Source: Vagococcus vulneris
GTDB lineage: Bacteria; Bacillota; Bacilli; Lactobacillales; Vagococcaceae
DNA: 64,000 nt
Direction: 5' to 3'
Assembly: GCF_003950515.1 (NCBI RefSeq)
Contig: NZ_NGJS01000005.1
Location: 1 to 64,000 of the forward strand
In this document: positions 19,136 to 26,777 of the stretch, in pieces
Position numbering within the stretch: the first letter of the stretch is position 1
How the letters are laid out: the number at the start of each line of letters is the position of its first letter
Translations under genes and position numbers: made by a program
Notes under the pieces: model-generated
The model's database searches: none
The model's input: only the letters and a program-made list of their open reading frames with translations
What the model was told of the DNA's origin: nothing

Positions 19136-20190
19136 TGGATGAGCGAAGAAAACAAAGAAAAAAGGAAAAGCATGATTATTTATTTATTGGCCTCATCATA
19201 TTAATGTTCATTACATCTGGCTTTACCGTATACTCATATAAAAAAACCGGAGAGGATTCCCTACAAAAACTTACAGATAATCAAGACAATATTAATCGGA
19301 TGAAAGAAAAAATTGATACTATTAATTATACAAATAAAGATAATAAAGATTACTATGAAAAAATTACCGGAGCCTATAAAAAAGTTGATGATGAACTAAG
19401 GGAAAAAAAGGATTTATTTGATAAATACATTGATGATGCCTTTGCAGCCGAAAAAGATCGAAAAAAGATGATTGTATCCATTGAAAAGAACATCAAAAAA
19501 CAAAAAGCACCAGCCGGTAAAGAGATTCAAAAAAATACTAATGGTTTATATATTCTAGTTAAAAAAATGCCTACCGAAGAAGAAGCAAAAAAAGATTTCC
19601 CTGAAATTTGGAATGAAGCAGTACATATTGCAGGTCTTGTCAATAATAACAACGATTCAGGCCTTGCGTATACTATTTTTAAAACATTATATGATACAGA
19701 CTATCCATTTGCTGACGATGGTTGGCCTAGTGAAGTAATTGATAAATCTGATAATACAGTTGTAGAAATCGGAACAAAATTATATGATTCTATTATGAAC
19801 ACTAATTTTTACGGTGAAAACCCAAGTAATAAATATGCCGGTGCTTCCGATTATAAAGCCGAAAATTATAAGCTCAAAAAGGAACAAGCTGAGCAAGATA
19901 AGAAAGACCGAGAACGCCAGAAAAAAGATGAAGAAATACGACGGAAGAAAAATACACCGCCAAACGTTTCGGATGCTTTGAATACATTTAAATCAAGTGA
20001 ATTTTACGAAAGTGATGACAACATCAGTGATTTAGGCGTTGGAACAAATGATATGGGTGGATACCGTACATTTAAGATTGAACAAAAAAATACGACATCA
20101 TCCAGTGATGATAAAGATAATAAAATCTTTAAATATGCTCGTGTTTACTCTGACGGAACTATTCAATACTCTGATGGACCGTTCACATAA
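19135..20190 (+). CDS. Uncharacterised membrane-anchored coiled-coil protein (second of pair)
   Basis: A 351-residue protein that I cannot place in a family. Its basic N-terminus (DERRKQRKKEKHD) precedes one membrane helix (about 16-33), then a long charged coiled-coil region (about 40-130), a globular part (about 145-235), a very charged helical linker (about 245-275, KKEQAEQDKKDRERQ) and a small C-terminal domain ending KYARVYSDGTIQYSD. Starts with GTG, SD AAGGGGG about 11 bases upstream. It shares topology with its partner, which suggests an extracytoplasmic complex. Confidence 0.75.
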   Translation: MDERRKQRKKEKHDYLFIGLIILMFITSGFTVYSYKKTGEDSLQKLTDNQDNINRMKEKIDTINYTNKDNKDYYEKITGAYKKVDDELREKKDLFDKYIDDAFAAEKDRKKMIVSIEKNIKKQKAPAGKEIQKNTNGLYILVKKMPTEEEAKKDFPEIWNEAVHIAGLVNNNNDSGLAYTIFKTLYDTDYPFADDGWPSEVIDKSDNTVVEIGTKLYDSIMNTNFYGENPSNKYAGASDYKAENYKLKKEQAEQDKKDRERQKKDEEIRRKKNTPPNVSDALNTFKSSEFYESDDNISDLGVGTNDMGGYRTFKIEQKNTTSSSDDKDNKIFKYARVYSDGTIQYSDGPFT

Positions 20191-20192
20191 AA

Positions 20193-20226
20193 AAAGATTA
20201 CTCATTTACTGAGTAATCTTTTTTTA
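20193..20226. terminator. Bidirectional terminator between coiled-coil pair and DUF454 gene
   Basis: A perfect 12-bp stem AAAGATTACTCA (20193-20204) with TGAGTAATCTTT (20210-20221) has T-runs on both sides, serving convergent genes. Confidence 0.9.
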
Positions 20227-20610
20227 ATCTTTATTTACTATCGAATTAACCGGTTTTCGATTAAGATACATTGGTAAAAAAATACAATGAGCAACAAAAA
20301 CCGTAATTAAGCAAATGCGCATAAATAAATTTGGTACAATGATAAATGGTATAGCTAGAATTAAAAATAGAAATATTAACGCTTTTATTTGCTGAGTTTT
20401 CGTCATTCTTTTCTCTATAAGCAAATCATTCACATATTGTCGATACCATTTTGTTCCCGTGAAACGACTATGTAAACGTGGAGAGCTGCGGACCAATAAA
20501 AAAGATGTTAATAAATAAAACGGTACTGTAGGCAACAACGGCAATATTATACCAATAGTACCAAGAATAAATGTGACGGTCGCCAATACAATAAAAATAA
20601 TTTTTTTCAT
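20224..20610 (-). CDS. DUF454 (YbaN-like) inner-membrane protein
   Basis: A 128-residue protein with three to four membrane helices. The motif GTIGIILPLLPTVPFYLLTSFLLVRSSPR (two parts, about 17-45) followed by KWYRQYV is the DUF454/YbaN signature. Function is unknown in the family. ATG has an excellent SD (GGAGGAG). Single gene converging on the coiled-coil pair. Confidence 0.88.
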   Translation of the reverse strand: MKKIIFIVLATVTFILGTIGIILPLLPTVPFYLLTSFLLVRSSPRLHSRFTGTKWYRQYVNDLLIEKRMTKTQQIKALIFLFLILAIPFIIVPNLFMRICLITVFVAHCIFLPMYLNRKPVNSIVNKD

Positions 20611-20669
20611 AGTCTCCTCCTTTAATCTTCAATTTAATTGTAAGTGATTGCACAAACAAACACAATAAG

Positions 20670-20710
20670 AAAAGTCACCATACAATCAATAAATTGTTAT
20701 GATGACTTTT
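20670..20710 (-). terminator. Terminator overlapping the end of the four-helix protein gene
   Basis: AAAAGTCA (20670-20677) pairs with TGACTTTT (20703-20710), with an inner ACAAT/ATTGT stem. The stop codon of the upstream gene lies within the structure. A short T-run follows on the minus strand. Confidence 0.6.
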
Positions 20711-21152
20711 TTACTTTTCTCTTTCTTTTTACGCGTTTTACCCGAACTTTACCATTCTGAGACATATGTTGTTCTTTTTTAATCGACATATAATGCTGTC
20801 TTCTGATTTGCCGTTCTCTCAAACATAAAACACCACCAAAAACATACATTAAACCTGACACACTAATCACACTAATAGCTCCTAACGCGATAAAAACAAT
20901 CGTCCAATCTTTTGAAATTAAGACTTGATTTAGGCCAAACATAGCAATCGCTTGTCCGATTACTAAGATCAGAACATAAATACTTAATGCTCCTGACAGA
21001 TTACCTATAAATAAAACGGACCCTGCGATGTCTTCTGTTTTAAATAATGAGGATGCTAGTCCGATTAACAAAGTAATCGGAATCACCAAAACCGCTGTTC
21101 GAACCCACCAAGCAATTTTAATCAATAATACGCCAATAGACTCTTGCTTCAT
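20697..21152 (-). CDS. Uncharacterised four-helix membrane protein with basic tail (paralogue A)
   Basis: A 151-residue membrane protein with about four helices and a strongly basic C-terminal tail (KVRVKRVKRKRKVKK). It shares KIAWWV, VIGQAIAMFGL and a final LMYVFGGVLCLRE block with the gene at 21526-21963, so the two are paralogues. The family is unknown to me. I start at the ATG at 21152 (SD AGGTGGG); the longer GTG frame at 21182 has no SD and almost coincides with the predicted RNA start, since an extended -10 (TGCTATAAT, TATAAT at 21195-21190) lies just upstream. Confidence 0.7.
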   Translation of the reverse strand: MKQESIGVLLIKIAWWVRTAVLVIPITLLIGLASSLFKTEDIAGSVLFIGNLSGALSIYVLILVIGQAIAMFGLNQVLISKDWTIVFIALGAISVISVSGLMYVFGGVLCLRERQIRRQHYMSIKKEQHMSQNGKVRVKRVKRKRKVKKSS

Positions 21153-21186
21153 ATATATACCCACCTGCCCTATTGAATTCACTGAT

Positions 21187-21200
21187 TAAATTATAGCATA
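21187..21200 (-). promoter_or_regulatory. Extended -10 promoter of paralogue A
   Basis: TGCTATAAT on the minus strand (TATAAT = 21195-21190) is a consensus extended -10 element. No good -35 is seen. Confidence 0.5.
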
Positions 21201-21224
21201 TTCAAAAACTAAGAATATAACTAA

Positions 21225-21490
21225 TCAATTAAACGATCTTTGTTTTTTTGAGTATGTCAGATATTTTTGCAGTTTCTCTTTTTTCTTCACTTTAATTCGC
21301 TCAATCTTTTCTTTGGCCAAACATTTTCAAAAACCATTAATTTGCAATTTCTCAATCAGCAATTCATCTTCACTCATAACTTCTAATTTGTCAGGATGTC
21401 GATCATCAAAATCGAACGTAATCCTTTAGATACACATTGTTGTATCTCAGCGTATTCTTCAATGACAACAACATATAAACATTCATTTAA
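21225..21490 (-). pseudogene. Degraded small gene between the two membrane paralogues
   Basis: Minus-strand coding-like sequence is broken in two places. A frame reading CLYVVVIEEYAEIQQCVSKG shifts near 21408 into FDFDDRHPDKLEVMSEDE and LLIEKLQINGF, then hits a TGA and resumes in the same frame as KCLAKEKIERIKVKKKEKLQ to a stop at 21225. No full-length start is clear. I do not recognise the family; the pattern fits a small accidental remnant with one frameshift and one nonsense codon. Confidence 0.4.
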
Positions 21491-21525
21491 TTTAATAAAA
21501 AAATCTCCTACTAAAATAAAATTTT

Positions 21526-21963
21526 TTATTTCTTTTTGCTTTTTTGTTTATATTTATTAGATGTTTTCTTATGTCTTCTATTTGCAGATTTTTTTTTAGA
21601 ATTTTTAGATAACGCTTTTTTTTCTTTTAAACCGATAACAGCACCTATGATATAAAGTACTGAAATTAATGTATAACAAGTCAATACACCAAAAATCAAA
21701 TAATATAATAACCAGCCTCTTATTTTTGGTACTTTTGTCAATCCAAAAAAAGCAATTATTTGACCGATTACTGTCGGTATAATCGTTAATGTTATAAAGC
21801 CTAAGATAGAACTAATTATTTCAGACTTTGAAATAAAGCCAGACATACTAAGTGTCATCACAACTCCAAAAATGAGGACTAATGGTACTGTAAGAACCCA
21901 CCATGCTATTTTCATAATTTTTTGCGATTTACTTGCAAGTTTATTTTTACGGTTGGCTCCCAT
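21526..21963 (-). CDS. Uncharacterised four-helix membrane protein with basic tail (paralogue B)
   Basis: 145 residues with about four membrane helices between residue 17 and 110 and a lysine-rich tail (ANRRHKKTSNKYKQKSKKK). Shared features with 20697-21152 are KIAWWV near the start, VIGQIIAFFGL in the middle and a closing VLYIIGAVIGLKEK helix. Both ends being basic implies both termini face the cytoplasm. ATG has SD TGGGGA. Function unknown. Confidence 0.7.
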   Translation of the reverse strand: MGANRKNKLASKSQKIMKIAWWVLTVPLVLIFGVVMTLSMSGFISKSEIISSILGFITLTIIPTVIGQIIAFFGLTKVPKIRGWLLYYLIFGVLTCYTLISVLYIIGAVIGLKEKKALSKNSKKKSANRRHKKTSNKYKQKSKKK

Positions 21964-22073
21964 TATTAGATCCCCATTCTATCTGTAATTTTTATCTATA
22001 AATAATTCATACTCTTAAAAGTATTACAGATTAACTGCTTTATGTAAAGAAAATATCGAGCTTTTTAAATATA

Positions 22074-22106
22074 AAAAAGTCATTTGCTAAATTATCTGCA
22101 AATGAC
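22074..22106 (-). terminator. Terminator of the DUF697 gene
   Basis: A perfect 9-bp stem GTCATTTGC (22079-22087) with GCAAATGAC (22098-22106), followed by TTTTTTA on the minus strand. Confidence 0.85.
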
Positions 22107-22120
22107 AGTCAGTTCTTTTA

Positions 22121-22537
22121 TTATCTTTTTATTAGTCGTCCTGCCTTTCCAACAATTCCCAATAAGTCAGAGACATTATCTATTTCATCATGCTCTAAAG
22201 CATGTGCAATTGAAAATCCGATCATTTCCGTCAAGGCAACAGCTACCGAAGCATTTAGAATTCCACCAGATACTGTTCCAATGCCAGGAAAGAACTTAAA
22301 TAAGTTACCAACAAGGCCTTTTCCGATTGTCGAAGCTGTTAGTGCCGTTAATAAGCCTTTTTTAGCTCCAGATGTCAGTTTTTTCCCATTTAATTTATAC
22401 AATTTAATAATCATTGTCATTTGTATAGGTAAAATAAGTGCAGAGTCAGCAAAAGGTATTGGTGCAGCACCTACTGCGCCTGCCGCCGCAGATAAAGTAT
22501 GTATTATTTTTTTTGAGCTTGGACTGACTGACGTCAT
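22121..22537 (-). CDS. DUF697 family protein
   Basis: A 138-residue, glycine- and alanine-rich, probably membrane-associated protein. The segments HTLSAAAGAVGAAPIPFADSALILPIQ (about 13-38) and GIGTVSGGILNASVAVALTEMIG (about 85-107) match the DUF697 domain often found fused to GTPases; here it stands alone. Function unknown. SD AGGTG lies nine bases before the ATG. Single gene with its own terminator. Confidence 0.8.
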   Translation of the reverse strand: MTSVSPSSKKIIHTLSAAAGAVGAAPIPFADSALILPIQMTMIIKLYKLNGKKLTSGAKKGLLTALTASTIGKGLVGNLFKFFPGIGTVSGGILNASVAVALTEMIGFSIAHALEHDEIDNVSDLLGIVGKAGRLIKR

Positions 22538-22621
22538 ATGTTTATCACCTACCCAATCTTACTTGTCTATAAACAAGTATAGTCGATTAAGGATGAACAT
22601 TGTATCCGACTTAAGATGGAT

Positions 22622-23695
22622 TTATTTATTTCCTAATGATTCAACTTTAACAATAGCTTCATATAATTTTTCGGGAGTAATGCTGCTGTCTAATAAAACG
22701 AAAGACTCTTCTGGACTAACTGCATGATTTAATACCGGAACTAAGTAATCAAAACCTGTATTACTAACATTTAATTCTGCTAACTTTGTCGGTAAGCCAA
22801 CCTTATCATAGAATGGCAGCAGCGTGACAATTTCGCCAAGGTCTCCTGTATAAGCTAATTGAACTAGAATACCATAAGCAACTTTTTTTCCATGAAGTTC
22901 TTCATGTGTTTCTTCCAAATAAGACAAACCATCATGAAGTGCATGCGCACCAGCAGAACGACCATAAATTCCACCAAAACCACCGACTTCAGCTGCTAAA
23001 GCAATTATAGTATCGGTTAATCTAATAAAGGCAGGTGTTACTTGTTGATTCTTTAAATCCTCAATGCCCTGCTCTGCATCTTCCAACAGTAATTCTTTAA
23101 TCATTTTTGCACTCGACACTGCCAAACGGATGTAAGCTGTTTTTTCTTCATCATTTAAAAATCTTAAAATGCCTTCAATTTCATACCATTTCGCCAATGT
23201 ATCTCCGATGCCTGCAACAAAATAATCTTCCGGAGTTGTTAGCAATAACGTCGGATCAACTAAAGTCAGATAAGCAGATTTTTCAAAATAACCAACGCCT
23301 CTAAAACTGCGGTTTGGATAATAGACAGCCGCAACTGGTGCAAATGGTGCACAATTGGAAATTAAAGTGGGAACCAAAACTGTTTCTGCTTTTAAATTAT
23401 CTGCCGTGATTTTAGCCGTATCCAACACACGTCCCCCGCCGATACCAACAACGACATCAGCTTCTCCTATTAAGTTTGACAATCGTTCACCGTCTTCGTA
23501 ACTTGCTGTTCCGTCATAATAAAATACATTATCAATTTCTTTTTGATAATAGTCGCTAAAAATTTTAAAGCTTTTTTTTCCCGTAACAAAGGCAATTTTT
23601 TTAAACGGTTTTAAGTAATCAGCTAATTCTTTCACTGATCCTTCATAACTGACGTAACGATTTCCTCCCGGCCTAACTTCATTTGCTATATTCAT
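22622..23695 (-). CDS. Iron-containing alcohol dehydrogenase family protein (GldA/HcxA-like)
   Basis: A 357-residue NAD(P)-dependent, metal-binding dehydrogenase of the glycerol dehydrogenase group. The nucleotide-binding GIGGGRVLDTAK (about 84-95), a PTLISNCAPFAPV segment, and metal ligands in GIGDTLAKWYE (about 162), GRSAGAHALHDGL (about 246) and a later TGD region are visible. The closest pattern is to hydroxycarboxylate dehydrogenase-type members rather than classical glycerol dehydrogenase, so the substrate is open. SD AAGGAGG precedes the ATG. Confidence 0.85.
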   Translation of the reverse strand: MNIANEVRPGGNRYVSYEGSVKELADYLKPFKKIAFVTGKKSFKIFSDYYQKEIDNVFYYDGTASYEDGERLSNLIGEADVVVGIGGGRVLDTAKITADNLKAETVLVPTLISNCAPFAPVAAVYYPNRSFRGVGYFEKSAYLTLVDPTLLLTTPEDYFVAGIGDTLAKWYEIEGILRFLNDEEKTAYIRLAVSSAKMIKELLLEDAEQGIEDLKNQQVTPAFIRLTDTIIALAAEVGGFGGIYGRSAGAHALHDGLSYLEETHEELHGKKVAYGILVQLAYTGDLGEIVTLLPFYDKVGLPTKLAELNVSNTGFDYLVPVLNHAVSPEESFVLLDSSITPEKLYEAIVKVESLGNK

Positions 23696-23739
23696 ATTGT
23701 ATCCTCCTTTTTTTATTAAAAAAAGATTAAATTATTGCT

Positions 23740-23810
23740 ATAATAAAGCAAAAAAAAATAAAAGTCAATTAAAAATAATCATTGACTTATCTATTTATCA
23801 AGGTTATATT
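23740..23810. promoter_or_regulatory. Divergent promoters for the dehydrogenase gene and the met T-box
   Basis: Minus strand: -35 TTGACT (23768-23763), 17 bp, -10 TATTAT (23745-23740), for the dehydrogenase. Plus strand: -35 TTGACT (23782-23787), 17 bp, -10 TATATT (23805-23810), for the metQ leader. The two -35 boxes are only 13 bases apart. Confidence 0.7.
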
Positions 23811-23819
23811 AATGCCAAT

Positions 23820-24115
23820 AATTAAAAAGCGATGAAAAGAAAAGTAGAGATACGTTAATTTTACAGAGAGTTTCTGATGGTGAGAAGGAACATACATTAA
23901 CTATTTTGACAATGGCCTTTGAGCGATTAATCATGAGTTTATTCTTGACGAATGGTTAACGGGTGCACCCGTTACAGTTGCACAGTATGGAATTCTCGTA
24001 CTGGTTGAGATTATGTTTGCGAAAACATAATGAATCAAGGTGGTTGCACGAAGCGTCAGCTCTCGTCCTTTTGAAATATATTTTACTGTATTTCAAAAGG
24101 ACGAGAGCTTTTTTG
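23820..24115 (+). ncRNA. Methionine T-box leader of metQNP
   Basis: The leader has the stem I elements GAAAAGTAGAGA and CAGAGAG...GGTGAGAAGGAAC, a candidate AUG specifier at 23912-23914 (GACAATGGCC), and the T-box sequence AAGGTGGTTGCACGAAGC (24037-24054), whose TGGT can pair with the tRNA acceptor end. It ends in a terminator: 20-bp perfect stem 24058-24077 with 24090-24109, then six T. Uncharged tRNA-Met should allow readthrough into the methionine transporter genes. The T-box motif departs from the usual GGTGGNACCRCG. Confidence 0.9.
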
Positions 24116-24145
24116 TTACTTTTAAAAAAAATGGAGGAATTTAAT

Positions 24146-25006
24146 ATGAAACAGATCAAAAAGTTTATTGGTATCTCATTATTAATTGGAACACTGGCAT
24201 TAGCAGTAGGTTGCGGAAATAAAAATCAAGAGAAAAGCTCGACAACAACAGATAAAGGCAGCAGTAAGACCATAAAAGAAGCAACAATTGGAGTTGCACC
24301 TGGACCTTACGGTGATATGGTCACGGAAGCTATTTCTCCACTGACAGAAAAAGAGGGATTTAAACTGAAAACCAAAGTCTTCAACGATTATGTTCAACCG
24401 AATAAAGCGCTTGATGCTGGGCAGATTGATGCTAACCTGTTTCAGCATACTGCCTACCTAGAAAAATTTTCAAAAGATAATAATTTGAATCTATCTGTTG
24501 TTCAACAAGTACCTACTTTAGGAATGGGAGCATATTCTAAAAAAATAAAATCTAAAGACGATATTAAAGATAAAGCAACGATCGCAGTTGCCAATGATCC
24601 ATCCAATCTGGCTCGAACGCTAAAATTACTGACTGATGAAAAATTGATCACCTTAAAAGAGAACGTTGACGAAACTAAAGCAACGATTAATGATATCGAT
24701 AAGAATCCACACGATTTCACTTTTAAAACGCTAGATGCGGCACAATTATCACGTTCGTTAGATACTGTCGATGTTGCACTTATTCCAGGTAATTTTTCAT
24801 GGGCTGCAAAACTTGATCCAGCCGATGCTTTATTCTTAGAAAAACTTCAAGAAAAATATCAAAATGTGGTGGTTGTTAAAGAATCTGAGCAATCTTCTGA
24901 TTTAGCAAAAACTCTTAAAAAAGTATTAGATGGTCCAGAATTCCGCAAAGCAATCAAAAAATCAAAATTCAAAGATTTTACAAAACCTGCATTCTGGTCT
25001 AAATAG
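24146..25006 (+). CDS. metQ: Methionine ABC transporter substrate-binding lipoprotein
   Basis: A 286-residue NlpA/MetQ-family lipoprotein that captures methionine outside the membrane. The signal peptide (KQIKKFIGISLLIGTLALA) ends at lipobox AVGC, with cysteine 24 probably lipidated. Family segments include GVAPGPYGDMV, DYVQPNKALDAGQIDANLFQH and NDPSNLARTLKLL. The start is the ATG with SD GGAGG; a longer frame reaching back into the T-box leader is not coding. First gene of metQ-metN-metP. Confidence 0.95.
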   Translation: MKQIKKFIGISLLIGTLALAVGCGNKNQEKSSTTTDKGSSKTIKEATIGVAPGPYGDMVTEAISPLTEKEGFKLKTKVFNDYVQPNKALDAGQIDANLFQHTAYLEKFSKDNNLNLSVVQQVPTLGMGAYSKKIKSKDDIKDKATIAVANDPSNLARTLKLLTDEKLITLKENVDETKATINDIDKNPHDFTFKTLDAAQLSRSLDTVDVALIPGNFSWAAKLDPADALFLEKLQEKYQNVVVVKESEQSSDLAKTLKKVLDGPEFRKAIKKSKFKDFTKPAFWSK

Positions 25007-25017
25007 AAAGGATACTT

Positions 25018-26052
25018 ATGACGAAACTAATAATAGAAAATTTAACAGTACAGTTTCAACAAAAAAAGAAGACAATAACAGCAGTTGATGACGTTACTTT
25101 CTCAGTTAAAAGTGGTGAAATTTATGGTATCGTTGGATTAAGCGGTGCAGGTAAAAGCACATTAATTCGAACGATAAATCTACTGCAGCGACCATCTTCA
25201 GGAAATATAAAAATTGATGGTACGTCAATTACTGACTTAAAAGACACTTCTTTAAGAGATAAGCGACAAAAGATTGGGATGATTTTTCAACATTTCAATT
25301 TAATTCAAAATAAAACAATTGGTGATAATATTCGTTTTTCACTAAAAGCCGGCAATTATCCAAAAGAAAAAATCGATACGCGAATTGATGAACTCTTGAA
25401 AATTGTCGATTTGCTGGATAAAAAGAATGTGTACCCAAACAACTTGTCAGGCGGTCAAAAACAGCGCATTGGCATTGCTCGTGCTCTAGCCAATAACCCA
25501 GAAATTCTATTATGTGATGAAGCAACAAGTGCTCTAGACGTGGAAACTACAGAAGAAATTCTGCTAATCTTAAAAGAGATCAATCAAACATTTGGAATTA
25601 CAATTATTTTTATTACTCACGAACTTGACGTAGCAAAAAGATTATTTAACAGAATTGCTGTTATGGAAAAGGGTCAAATTGTAGAAGAAAATACAACCTT
25701 TGATATTTTTGCTAATCCACAGCAACCGATAACAAAAAAATTAGTCAATCGTTACTTAAATATAGAGCTTCCTGCTGAAATTTTGGAACAGCTTGATAAT
25801 GGATTACTAATAGAACTCAGATACCAAGGTGAACAGACGTTGGAACCTTTAATTTCTGATATCGCAAAAAAAAGTGATGTAAACATCAGCATTGTCCATG
25901 GAAAAATCGAATACATTCAAAATAAATCAATTGGATTATTGTGTGTTTATCTTACTGGAAATCAGCACGCACTTGGTTCTGCTTATACTCAATTAAAAAA
26001 TAATGTACATTCAATAAGAGTCTTAAAAGGAGGTACTAAGAATGAACGCTGA
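25018..26052 (+). CDS. metN: Methionine ABC transporter ATP-binding protein
   Basis: A 344-residue ABC ATPase with Walker A GLSGAGKST (about 41), Q-loop GMIFQHFNLI, signature LSGGQKQRIGIARAL and Walker B ILLCDEATSALD (about 161). The C-terminal 80 residues form the NIL regulatory domain, which in MetN binds methionine and inhibits uptake. It follows metQ after 11 bases and overlaps metP by 11. Confidence 0.95.
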   Translation: MTKLIIENLTVQFQQKKKTITAVDDVTFSVKSGEIYGIVGLSGAGKSTLIRTINLLQRPSSGNIKIDGTSITDLKDTSLRDKRQKIGMIFQHFNLIQNKTIGDNIRFSLKAGNYPKEKIDTRIDELLKIVDLLDKKNVYPNNLSGGQKQRIGIARALANNPEILLCDEATSALDVETTEEILLILKEINQTFGITIIFITHELDVAKRLFNRIAVMEKGQIVEENTTFDIFANPQQPITKKLVNRYLNIELPAEILEQLDNGLLIELRYQGEQTLEPLISDIAKKSDVNISIVHGKIEYIQNKSIGLLCVYLTGNQHALGSAYTQLKNNVHSIRVLKGGTKNER

Positions 26053-26704
26053 AACCTTATCGATTTTACAAGAGAATCTTCCAAAAGCTCTATTTGATAC
26101 ATTTTATATGGTAGCTATCTCCACAATAGTCGGTGTATTATTCGGTACTTTTATTGGTCTAGGTCTTTACTTAATTAATCATCCATTATTTAGCCGTAAT
26201 CCAATAATTTATCGTATTTCTGGATTCTTAGTTAACGCATTACGATCCTTACCTTTCTTAATATTACTGGTTGTCTTAATTCCACTACTAACCTTGTTAC
26301 TCGGTGATCCTTATACTCCTACTGGCGGAGCGATTGCTTTATCGATTATATCAATACCTTTCTATGCACGACTAGCTGAAGGATCGTTTGCTGACATACC
26401 GAATGGTGTAATTGAATCCGCTGTAGCCAGTGGAGCTAAAATATCATTAATCATTCATGAAGTGATCATTCCAGAGAGTCTACCGGCTTTGATTCGTGGA
26501 ACAGTCTTGACTATTATTAGTTTACTTGGCTACTCGGCAATGGTCGGTACGATTGGAGCAGGGGGCATTGGCGACTTAGCCATCCAATACGGTTACTATC
26601 GCTATGAAACAGTTATATTAATTATTGTCATCATGATTCTTGTTATTCTTGTCCAGCTTATTCAATGGATTGGTGATATATTAGCTGACTATTATACTAA
26701 GTAA
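26042..26704 (+). CDS. metP: Methionine ABC transporter permease
   Basis: A 220-residue, five-helix permease of the MetI family. The EAA coupling loop that contacts MetN is seen as ESAVASGAKISLIIHEVIIPESLPALI (two halves, about 121-148), and GYSAMVGTIGAGGIGDLA follows. ATG has SD AAGGAGG inside the end of metN, so translation is coupled. It completes the high-affinity methionine (possibly also S-compound) importer. Confidence 0.95.
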   Translation: MNAETLSILQENLPKALFDTFYMVAISTIVGVLFGTFIGLGLYLINHPLFSRNPIIYRISGFLVNALRSLPFLILLVVLIPLLTLLLGDPYTPTGGAIALSIISIPFYARLAEGSFADIPNGVIESAVASGAKISLIIHEVIIPESLPALIRGTVLTIISLLGYSAMVGTIGAGGIGDLAIQYGYYRYETVILIIVIMILVILVQLIQWIGDILADYYTK

Positions 26705-26777
26705 TTTTTAATCAAATTCTTCAACTTCTTGCACTATATATTTAATTACGTTATTATGCAAATTGGAGGTTGATTTA

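Noticed and set aside
23963-24145. N-terminal extension of metQ by 61 codons into the leader
   Set aside because: The region is a T-box with its terminator; translation of it is meaningless, and the lipoprotein signal begins at the ATG at 24146 with a good SD.
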